Origin: Gammaproteobacteria bacterium
GTDB taxonomy: Bacteria > Pseudomonadota > Gammaproteobacteria > GRL18
NCBI GenBank assembly: GCA_027076245.1
Contig: JALTKC010000587.1
Coordinates: 1-29,712, forward strand
Length of the DNA: 29,712 nucleotides
Reading direction: 5' to 3'
The notes under the pieces were generated by a model. The model searched no databases. It saw only the letters and a program-made list of their open reading frames with translations, and was not told the origin of the DNA. The position numbers were made by a program, and so were the translations under genes. This document shows positions 8,225-14,728 of this stretch, one piece after another. Numbering within the stretch: position 1 is the stretch's first letter; each line of letters begins with the position of its first letter.

Positions 8225-8259
8225 CCCCTCTCCCTCCGGGAGAGGGTCAGGGTGAGGGG
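8225..8259 (+). repeat. Palindromic CCCTCTCCC/GGGAGAGGG element (REP-like)
   Basis: CCCTCTCCC (8226-8234) pairs perfectly with GGGAGAGGG (8238-8246) around a TCC loop. A third arm AGGGTGAGGGG (8249-8259) can pair with 8225-8235 with one mismatch, so two hairpins exclude each other. This three-arm form resembles a dispersed intergenic repeat seen in many proteobacteria. The GAGGGG at its 3' end lies five bases before the ATG of the next gene and serves as its ribosome site. Confidence 0.85.
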
Positions 8260-8264
8260 TTATT

Positions 8265-8960
8265 ATGTTTAAGCAATCTGTATTTGTATTTTCATTATTG
8301 TTATTTACTCTATTGTCATTGCCCGTCTATTCTTCTGAAGAAACCGAAGAAGAAGTCACAGAACCTGTAGAAATTGACCTGGATCTGGGCGAGGAAATTA
8401 ATGAGGTCTGTGCCGGCTGCCATGGTGAATTCGGCCAGGGCGGTAAAGGCGGTGAGTATCCACGTCTTGCCGGTTTACCCGCCGGCTATATTGCCCATCA
8501 AATAAAATTATTTAAAGAAGAAAAACGCAAGAATATGCCCATGCGTCCTTACGCCAATGACCGGGAATTACCGGACGAAGATATTCCTTCTATTGCCGCC
8601 TATTTATCACAGATTAAACTGACCACAAAAATGCCGGAGTTTGATGAAAATACCACAGCCTATGAAAAACTGCTGATTGCCAAAAAAGTGTTTAATATTG
8701 CCAGGGTAGAAGGAGATGTAGAACTGGGCAAAGAACTATATGTCGATGACTGCAAACTGTGTCATGGCAAAAACGGCAAGGGTAAGGAAGGTTCTGATAC
8801 TCCTCCGTTGTCCGGGCAATACACAGAATATATGACCAGACAGATAAAACATTTTGCCACAGGCGAACGCTGGCATGAATATGCTGAAGATCTGTTTGAA
8901 GAAATGGAACCGGAAGAAATACAGGCTATTATGGCCTACCTGTCCACTACCGATGATTAA
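8265..8960 (+). CDS. Periplasmic diheme c-type cytochrome (c4-like)
   Basis: 231 residues. A signal peptide ends near VYSS (21-24), then an acidic Glu-rich stretch (25-45) leads into two cytochrome c domains with CAGCH (49-53) and CKLCH (163-167). PRLAGL and PPLSGQ after the haem sites fit the c4 pattern. M91 or M93 (KNMPMRPY) is a candidate axial ligand of the first haem. It resembles the cytochrome at 365-1105 in layout, so one may be a diverged copy of the other. It closes the nos block 79 bases after nosY. A likely role is electron delivery to NosZ. The ribosome site is supplied by the palindromic repeat just upstream, so its translation may depend on how that repeat folds. Confidence 0.85.
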   Translation: MFKQSVFVFSLLLFTLLSLPVYSSEETEEEVTEPVEIDLDLGEEINEVCAGCHGEFGQGGKGGEYPRLAGLPAGYIAHQIKLFKEEKRKNMPMRPYANDRELPDEDIPSIAAYLSQIKLTTKMPEFDENTTAYEKLLIAKKVFNIARVEGDVELGKELYVDDCKLCHGKNGKGKEGSDTPPLSGQYTEYMTRQIKHFATGERWHEYAEDLFEEMEPEEIQAIMAYLSTTDD

Positions 8961-8987
8961 TTCAGCTTAAAATAACAAACCCGTTCC

Positions 8988-9040
8988 TCTCTCCCCGGAT
9001 CCTGCAATAAAGCAAATCAAGCCGGGGAGGGGACATTTTT
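8988..9040 (+). terminator. Putative terminator of the nos block
   Basis: TCTCTCCCCGG (8988-8998) pairs with CCGGGGAGGGG (9022-9032) including two G-U pairs, around a 23-base loop. ACATTTTTTG follows. The core CTCCCCGG/CCGGGGAG is perfect. It lies about 28 bases after the cytochrome stop. Confidence 0.6.
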
Positions 9041-9156
9041 TGTGTTGTCACCCTGTTCCCACTCTTTGTCTCAGTATAAATCTCCACCTTATCATTATCT
9101 AAATGTTTTTAAGCTGTTTATCACACTATATACATACCTTTTTATACGTCATACAC

Positions 9157-9169
9157 CACAATGATTGTG
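9157..9169. promoter_or_regulatory. Palindromic operator candidate
   Basis: CACAATGATTGTG is a perfect 13-base palindrome around a central G, 127 bases before the likely TonB receptor start. I do not recognise the regulator. Confidence 0.35.
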
Positions 9170-9295
9170 TCATATCACTCAAATAGGAAAAGAATGATTT
9201 TATAAAAGTGTTAAAAAACAATATGTTATGTGTTGGCCCAAAAGTTGCTATTAAGCTGTTTTTGCTTTTTAAATAGTTACTTTACGGGATTAACA

Positions 9296-11410
9296 ATGAT
9301 AACAACAAAACAGAAAACACTTTACCTGGTGGTTTTATTTTCCATGAGCCCTTTTGGCTCAAATTATGCGGAAGAATACGAACTGGATATGCCTCAGATA
9401 ACCGTTACTGGTACGAGGGAAGAAACACTGAAAAGTGAAGTACCGGAAACAGTGGATGTTATTGATGAAAAAGAAATTGATGAAGTCAAACCCGGGCATC
9501 CTTCAGAATTATTAAATCGTATCCCCGGTGTGCATGTCAATGTGACCGGTGGTGAAGGGCATATGATGATGATGCGACAGCCCATTACGACCAAGCCGGT
9601 TTATTTATATCTGGAAAATGGTATTCCAACCCGTTCTACGGGCTTTTTTAATCATAATGCTCTGTATGAAACCAATTTACCGCAAGCCCAGGCGGTGGAA
9701 GTTATTAAAGGGCCGGGAACTTCTTTATACGGCAGTGATGCCATCGGTGGTATTGTTAATGTTATTACCCGACCTGCGCCGCTTGATCCTGAATTTGATC
9801 TTGGGCTGGAAGGCGGTGAATACGGCTGGGGAAGAATATTACTCAGCGGCGGCAATACCTGGGGTGATAATGGCATCAGAGGAGATTTAAATGTTACCCA
9901 TACTGACGGCTGGCGGGATAAAACCGATTATGATCGGGTGGCCGGAACAGCACGTTGGGATACGGTTTTAAATAATGGTGCAACTCTGGAAACGGTATTT
10001 AGTGGTTCTGATATTGATCAGCAGACAGCCGGTTCATCCAAACTCTCTGAAGATGATTATAAACATGACCCCACTAAAAACTATTATGGAGTGTCCTATC
10101 GGGACGTAACGGCACTGCGTTTGTCCACTAATTATGAGCAGGAATTCGGTAATTCTCTGCTGACTATAACGCCCTATTTTCGTGATAATGAAATGGAGTA
10201 CCTGCCAAACTGGTCGTTTACCTATGATCCCAGTATTAAGAAAACAGAGAATCAGTCTTTTGGTCTGATGTTAAAACATCGAACGGATTTTGAACCCTAT
10301 AGAACCCGCCTGATTGTGGGGATGGATTATGATTACAGTCCCGGAATCCGTAAGGAACACTATTTTGACTCAACTAAAAATGCGGATGGGATATATGACT
10401 ATTATAGCAAGCGTGACAAAATCTATGATTACGATGTCGATTATACCGGCATTTCACCTTATATCCATGTAGAAACTTCACCGCTTGAACAATTAAGGCT
10501 GACAGCCGGTGTGCGCTATGATGATGTTGAATACGACTATAATAATAATATGTCCAGTGGATTATATAAATATTATCCTGACAGCATGCGTTTTCCCCTG
10601 AAAATTAACCGACCAGATGATGATACCGTATCTTTTGAACACTGGAGTCCTAAAATTGGAGCGACCTGGGCTTTTAATGAAAATGTAAACGCTTTTATAA
10701 GCTACCGGAATTCTTTTCGTGTTCCTTCTGAAGGGCAATTATTCAGACCGGGCAGTAATCAGGCATCCCTGGATCTGGATCCTGTAGAAGTGGACAGCTA
10801 TGAAATTGGCTTGCGGGGTCGCCTGTTACAGAAATTAAGTTTTGAAGCGTCTTATTATTTAATGGATAAGACCGATGATCTGGTTACTTATAAAGATCCC
10901 GTTACCGGTGATCGCTATACGACTAATGCCGGTGAAACCCGCCACAAAGGTTTTGAACTGGGGGCTGGTTATCAGTTTAACAGGGAGTGGGATCTGGGTG
11001 TCAGTTATTCATGGACTAAGCAAACCTTTGAGGACTGGACTGAAAAAGGCACTGATTATAGCGGTAACGAACTGCCTTCAGCACCTAATAATATTGGTAA
11101 TGCAACCTTAAATTTCCGTCCGGGATTTCTTAACGGCGGACGTATGGAACTGGAGTATTCCTATATGGGATCGTACTATATGGATAATCTAAACAGCGAA
11201 AAATACGATGGCCATGAGCTGTTTAATTTCCGTATTAATCATTTTGTTGATATGGGTAATAAGGACAGCCTGGAACTGTATGCCCGTGTTATGAACCTGA
11301 CTGATGAAACTTATGCAACCTCAGCATCCTACAATTCTTATAGAGGACGTGAGTTTGCACCGGGAATGGAACGCACTGTATATGCGGGTATAAACTATAA
11401 GTTCAGGTAA
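9296..11410 (+). CDS. TonB-dependent outer-membrane receptor, possibly for copper
   Basis: 704 residues from ATG 9296. An in-frame ATG at 9230 exists, but only the 9296 start gives a normal signal peptide (about 1-25, ending near NYA-EEY). A TonB-box-like PQITVTG sits at about 33-39, followed by the plug (about 45-155, with RIPGVHV, then IKGPGTSLYGSDAIGGIVNV) and a 22-strand-type barrel ending in an aromatic YKFR terminus. The plug carries H89-M90-M91-M92-M93, where most receptors have an IRG-type loop. Methionine/histidine clusters bind Cu(I), and copper receptors NosA/OprC are linked to N2O reductase in pseudomonads. Position after the nos block supports copper import, but the substrate is inferred. 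A strong terminator follows the gene. Confidence 0.88.
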   Translation: MITTKQKTLYLVVLFSMSPFGSNYAEEYELDMPQITVTGTREETLKSEVPETVDVIDEKEIDEVKPGHPSELLNRIPGVHVNVTGGEGHMMMMRQPITTKPVYLYLENGIPTRSTGFFNHNALYETNLPQAQAVEVIKGPGTSLYGSDAIGGIVNVITRPAPLDPEFDLGLEGGEYGWGRILLSGGNTWGDNGIRGDLNVTHTDGWRDKTDYDRVAGTARWDTVLNNGATLETVFSGSDIDQQTAGSSKLSEDDYKHDPTKNYYGVSYRDVTALRLSTNYEQEFGNSLLTITPYFRDNEMEYLPNWSFTYDPSIKKTENQSFGLMLKHRTDFEPYRTRLIVGMDYDYSPGIRKEHYFDSTKNADGIYDYYSKRDKIYDYDVDYTGISPYIHVETSPLEQLRLTAGVRYDDVEYDYNNNMSSGLYKYYPDSMRFPLKINRPDDDTVSFEHWSPKIGATWAFNENVNAFISYRNSFRVPSEGQLFRPGSNQASLDLDPVEVDSYEIGLRGRLLQKLSFEASYYLMDKTDDLVTYKDPVTGDRYTTNAGETRHKGFELGAGYQFNREWDLGVSYSWTKQTFEDWTEKGTDYSGNELPSAPNNIGNATLNFRPGFLNGGRMELEYSYMGSYYMDNLNSEKYDGHELFNFRINHFVDMGNKDSLELYARVMNLTDETYATSASYNSYRGREFAPGMERTVYAGINYKFR

Positions 11411-11429
11411 TAAGGACATTCTTAACCTG

Positions 11430-11467
11430 GGCCATATCAGATTTATCCTGATATGGCCTGTTTTTTT
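11430..11467 (+). terminator. Rho-independent terminator after the TonB receptor gene
   Basis: GGCCATATCAG (11430-11440) pairs perfectly with CTGATATGGCC (11448-11458) around ATTTATC, and TGTTTTTTT follows. It stands between the receptor and the sialidase-fold gene, so those two are co-transcribed only by read-through. Confidence 0.87.
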
Positions 11468-11492
11468 CCGCATAACAGACAAATTTAACTAA

Positions 11493-12743
11493 ATGAAAAA
11501 ATTTTCAGTACTAATTCTTCTTCTTTTTCTGGGCTATAGTCTGCAGGCATATTCGGTACATAAAATGCCGGACAAAAATATTTTAAAACCCTGTATGGAT
11601 CCCCAGCAACCGGCCAGTTTGCGTTGTGCCCCTGCTCCTGCCTCACGCTTTGATCAACAGGGTCGTTTATGGATTGCCTGGTCTTATGGCGGTCACGTGT
11701 ATGTCAGTTCTTCTGATGATCGGGGAAAAACACTCAATCAGTCTGTAGTAGTTAATCGTATTCCGGAACCTGTCTCAGCACGGGGAGAAAACCGCCCGAA
11801 AATTGTGCTGGATAAAAAAGGCAATATTTATGTATCCTGGACCACTCCCTTGCAAAAACGTTATACCGGTAATGTCCGCTTCAGTGTCTCTAGAGATCAG
11901 GGACGGCATTTTTCTGATCCTGTAACGGTTAATGATAACAGGGATATAACAGGACATCGTTTTGAGGCAATGGCTGTCAATGAACAAGGGATTATCTTTA
12001 TGGCCTGGCTGGACAAAAGGGATCGCTTTAAGGCTGCACAAAAGGGTGAAAAATACCACGGTGCGGCCTTATATTATACTTACTCTGAAGATAGCGGTAA
12101 AACATTTGTCCCTAATATCAATGTAATGCCCCATACCTGTGAATGCTGTCGGGTTGTTATGGATATTGATCAGGATCAGCTTCCGGTTATTATGTGGCGT
12201 AATATATATGATACCAATACCCGCGATCATGCTCTGGTAAAATTTACGGATAAGAATAAACCTGGAAAAGTAATTCGTGCCAGCTATGATAACTGGCAAA
12301 TAGATGCCTGCCCGCATCATGGCCCGGCTATCTCTGTTACCAGAACCGAAGATGCAAAATATTCAGATTATCACCTGGTCTGGTTTAATAATGCGCCAGA
12401 CAGACATGGTATTTTTTATTCCAGAATGATTGATCCAAACCTGCCCTATAAATTTATAGGGAAAAAGCCACTTTCTATCGGTGATTATAATAAAGGCGCT
12501 TCTCATGCTGATGTTCTGGCTTTGGGAAAAAAGGTCTGGATAACATGGAAAGAATTTGACGGTAAAGTAGATAGTTTAAAAGTAAAAATATCCACTGACC
12601 GCGGACAGACCTGGAGTAATGAAAAAACTCTGGCTCAGACAGAACAGGGCTCTGATCATCCTTTTTTAGTTCATAATAAGGAACAGGTCTATATACAATG
12701 GCAGACTAAAGAAAATGGATACCGCTTATATGAAGTTAAATAA
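11493..12743 (+). CDS. Secreted Asp-box (sialidase-fold) protein with Cys/His motifs
   Basis: 416 residues. A signal peptide covers about 1-20. Four Asp-box (BNR) motifs are visible: SSSDDRGKT (72-80), SRDQGRHF (133-140), SEDSGKTF (198-205) and STDRGQTW (367-374). They mark a six-bladed beta-propeller of the sialidase type. Unlike a plain sialidase it has H214 followed by C216-E-C218-C219, and C273-P-H275-H276, plus C34 and C45 near the N terminus. These look like metal ligands or disulfide partners. I do not see the arginine triad and FRIP motif expected of true sialidases, so glycan cleavage is doubtful. It overlaps the thioredoxin-like gene downstream. A role in periplasmic metal, probably copper, handling is inference from the motifs and neighbours. 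Confidence 0.75.
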   Translation: MKKFSVLILLLFLGYSLQAYSVHKMPDKNILKPCMDPQQPASLRCAPAPASRFDQQGRLWIAWSYGGHVYVSSSDDRGKTLNQSVVVNRIPEPVSARGENRPKIVLDKKGNIYVSWTTPLQKRYTGNVRFSVSRDQGRHFSDPVTVNDNRDITGHRFEAMAVNEQGIIFMAWLDKRDRFKAAQKGEKYHGAALYYTYSEDSGKTFVPNINVMPHTCECCRVVMDIDQDQLPVIMWRNIYDTNTRDHALVKFTDKNKPGKVIRASYDNWQIDACPHHGPAISVTRTEDAKYSDYHLVWFNNAPDRHGIFYSRMIDPNLPYKFIGKKPLSIGDYNKGASHADVLALGKKVWITWKEFDGKVDSLKVKISTDRGQTWSNEKTLAQTEQGSDHPFLVHNKEQVYIQWQTKENGYRLYEVK

Positions 12744-13230
12744 TCTGTTGACTATAAAATCTCTGCTTATTGGAGGTATTTTATTTTCCAGCCTGTTATG
12801 TTATGCAGCGCTTCAGGCAGAAGAGCAAATTAAGGTCTTTGATCAAAAAAGTTACCAGAAAATTATAGGGGAAAAAAGTCACAAACCATTTATTCTTGTT
12901 TTATGGTCTATAGACTGTCCGCCGTGCTACGAAGAATTAAAGTTTCTGGGGCAATACCTTAAACAGCACAAAAATACGACAATGGTTTTTGTATCAACCG
13001 ATCCGCTCAGTGAGTTGAACAAAGTGCAGGCATTTATTCGGGAAGTACAACTGGAAAATCAGGAACACTGGATTTATGCTTCAGAATCCCGGCGTAAACT
13101 GGATTATAGTATTGACCCGCACTGGTATGGTGAACTACCCCGCAGTTATTTTTTTACTCCTGGACATAAGAGAAAAATTTATAATGGTCAATTAACAGAG
13201 CCGGAACTTGAGAAGTTTGCTAAAGGCTAA
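12730..13230 (+). CDS. TlpA/thioredoxin-like periplasmic protein
   Basis: 166 residues from ATG 12730. An alternative ATG at 12715 would add five residues before the signal sequence, and the later start gives a conventional basic N terminus. The hydrophobic segment (about 7-30) is a signal peptide or anchor. The redox motif CPPC (63-66) lies in LWSIDCPPCYEEL, the TlpA/ResA-like setting, and PRSYFFTPG later in the chain fits the cis-proline region of the thioredoxin fold. It overlaps the preceding propeller gene by 14 bases, so the two are translationally coupled. It would reduce disulfides in the periplasm or hold metal-site cysteines reduced; the CECC motif of its neighbour is an obvious candidate substrate (inference). 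Confidence 0.82.
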   Translation: MKLNNLLTIKSLLIGGILFSSLLCYAALQAEEQIKVFDQKSYQKIIGEKSHKPFILVLWSIDCPPCYEELKFLGQYLKQHKNTTMVFVSTDPLSELNKVQAFIREVQLENQEHWIYASESRRKLDYSIDPHWYGELPRSYFFTPGHKRKIYNGQLTEPELEKFAKG

Positions 13231-13326
13231 TTAATTTCTATGGCTGTACCCAGACAAACAGGGTAGTGAGCCCTGGCAATATAAATATATAAACAGAAAC
13301 TATCATCAGTTTAGAAGAGAGGATGT

Positions 13327-14427
13327 TTAAAGAATTTTACGGAATATGGTGTTTTTACCGGCACTTTTAGCCTGGTACAGTAGTTTATCTGCTTCGCGGT
13401 AAATATACTCAGGTTCATTATTGTGTGAAACCAGGCTTAATAATCCCATGGATATAGTAATTACTGTTGCCAGTCCAGGGTTGTGGGTTTTGCCATACAG
13501 CTGTTCAATATCTTCCCGTATCTGATGAGCCAGCCTTAAAGCATCTGTTTCATTATTGGAGTAAAACAGTATGCCGAATTCTTCACCGCCTAAACGAAAG
13601 GCATAATCGCTGGAGCGTTTCAGGTGAGTCTGGATAATTTTGGCCGTTGCTTTTAACACCAGGTCGCCCTGATCATGTCCATATTGATCATTGTAAGCTT
13701 TAAAATTATCAATATCGATAATAGCAAAGTTCAGCAATGTCTGTTTATTCTGAGAGGGTAATAAAATTTGAGGAAAGACAGAATCAAATTTTCTTCGGTT
13801 AAATAATCCGGTCAGAGCATCAGTCAGGGAAAGTAATTCCAGATGCTGGTGTTTTTCTTCGAGCTGACTGATGTCCAGCATAATGCCTACCAGGCCGATA
13901 ACGACTCCGGCCTCGTTCTCAACAGTGGATTTATAAAACATAAAAGTACGTTGTTTGCCGTCAGCGCAACTGACAATGGCCTTGTATTCCTGTTTTCCAG
14001 GATTATCGAATAATTTCTGATCAGCCTGCATATAGATTTCAGCCAGTTCACGGGGGATTTCGTCAGGCAAATCCAGCAAGGATTTATTGATGATTTTTTC
14101 TTTGTGGATCCCCAGGATCATATCAGCAAAGGCATCATTACAGTTCTGATACACTCCATTTGTATCTTTATAGAAAATCGGACTTGGAATAGTATCAAGT
14201 AAAATCTTCAAAAACTGGGAGCTTTCAAAAAATTGCCTCTTGATGGTGTCAAATTCCGAGTCAAATTCTGAAAAAGCATTATTTTCACTGTTTGGGAGTC
14301 TGTCAGTAGGCTGTTTGAAGAGGTTTTTCAAATGATTTCTCTGGAATTCATATAAGTATGATTTAGGGGCTGTTGATCTTTTGTGTATAAAATTTAACCA
14401 TTCCACATAGGAAGTTACACCATACAA
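13327..14427 (-). CDS. PAS-GGDEF diguanylate cyclase, 5' end abutting an IS remnant
   Basis: Up to 366 residues. A PAS domain occupies about 72-188 (IPSPIFYKDTNGVYQNCNDAF). A GGDEF domain runs from about 198 to the end with LTDALTGLFNRRKFD, metal-binding D238/D240 in IDIDNFK, and the active GGEEF (280-284). The inhibitory I-site RSSD (271-274) sits exactly five residues before it, so the enzyme should make c-di-GMP under product inhibition. There is no ATG in the first 100 codons. The first usable codon is TTG 14427, inside the transposase remnant, with GTG at 14406 as an alternative. The original 5' end may have been lost to the insertion. No membrane segment is visible, so the enzyme appears cytoplasmic. 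Confidence 0.85.
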   Translation of the reverse strand: MYGVTSYVEWLNFIHKRSTAPKSYLYEFQRNHLKNLFKQPTDRLPNSENNAFSEFDSEFDTIKRQFFESSQFLKILLDTIPSPIFYKDTNGVYQNCNDAFADMILGIHKEKIINKSLLDLPDEIPRELAEIYMQADQKLFDNPGKQEYKAIVSCADGKQRTFMFYKSTVENEAGVVIGLVGIMLDISQLEEKHQHLELLSLTDALTGLFNRRKFDSVFPQILLPSQNKQTLLNFAIIDIDNFKAYNDQYGHDQGDLVLKATAKIIQTHLKRSSDYAFRLGGEEFGILFYSNNETDALRLAHQIREDIEQLYGKTHNPGLATVITISMGLLSLVSHNNEPEYIYREADKLLYQAKSAGKNTIFRKIL

Positions 14428-14573
14428 CAGCCTAATGCTAATGTACTGGCATAGTTTCTTTCCAGTTTACCATAGCGAGTGGCGAATGCTCGATAGTGCT
14501 TTAACCGGGCAAAAATGTTCTCAACCAGGTGACGATATCTATACACCAGTCTATATCTATAGTTCAAATAAAT
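14415..14573 (-). pseudogene. IS5-family transposase C-terminal remnant
   Basis: About 52 residues ending in CCMV and a TAA at 14415-14417. The stretch RHLVENIFARLKHYRAFATR, followed by YGKLERNYASTLALGCC, matches the C-terminal catalytic region of IS5-type DDE transposases, where the E of VENIF is the last acidic catalytic residue. The rest of the transposase is missing: upstream the frame runs into a dispersed palindromic repeat (14581-14627). It is a dead fragment. Its 3' end overlaps the first codons of the diguanylate cyclase reading frame. Confidence 0.65.
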
Positions 14574-14580
14574 TTTTTGA

Positions 14581-14627
14581 TGTGGGCAGGATGCCCATGC
14601 TCCCAGGAAACAGCTATGCTTTATAAG
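14581..14627. repeat. Dispersed GGGCAGGATGCCC repeat, single arm
   Basis: GGGCAGGATGCCC followed by GCTCCCAGGAAA matches the right arm of the element at 22414-22452. Similarity continues through the flanking GCT-TGCT-TTAAG stretch. Only one arm is present here. Confidence 0.75.
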
Positions 14628-14679
14628 CACAGTCTAGATAAAAGTTTTAGAATAGTAAACACTGGTAATGATATGAGCC

Positions 14680-14713
14680 ATCGGGTTCCCACATGGGAGT
14701 GTGGGAACCCGAT
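14680..14713. repeat. 14-bp perfect inverted repeat (GTTCCCACA/TGTGGGAAC type)
   Basis: ATCGGGTTCCCACA (14680-14693) pairs perfectly with TGTGGGAACCCGAT (14700-14713) around TGGGAG. It lies 16 bases past the stop codon of the PDZ gene on the minus strand and has no U-run on either side. It is more likely a REP-like element or 3' stabiliser than an intrinsic terminator. Confidence 0.85.
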
Positions 14714-14728
14714 AGGGTGGGAAGCATA

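Larger units (their letters stand above)
8961..9295. other. Intergenic region before the TonB receptor gene
   Basis: 335 bases without a supported gene. It holds a terminator-like hairpin (8988-9040), a 13-bp palindrome (9157-9169) and otherwise AT-rich sequence. The hexamer GTCATA appears at 9148-9153 and 9169-9174 on either side of the palindrome. No clear -35/-10 pair or Fur box was found. Confidence 0.6.

Noticed and set aside
9081..9099. Fur-box-like ATCATTATC before the TonB receptor
   Set aside because: Only the right half matches; the left half of the 19-base consensus is mostly absent, so iron control is not supported.
9230..9295. Upstream ATG extending the TonB receptor by 22 residues
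   Set aside because: It would put a hydrophobic Cys/Phe-rich stretch ahead of a normal signal peptide; the start at 9296 fits export better.
11493..12743. Calling the Asp-box protein a true exo-alpha-sialidase
   Set aside because: The fold repeats are there, but I cannot find the FRIP motif or the arginine triad, and there is no sialic acid gene nearby.
13231..13326. Small hairpins (CAGGG/CCCTG and TACCC/GGGTA) between convergent genes
   Set aside because: Stems are only five base pairs, mutually exclusive and lack a U-run; they are not a confident terminator.
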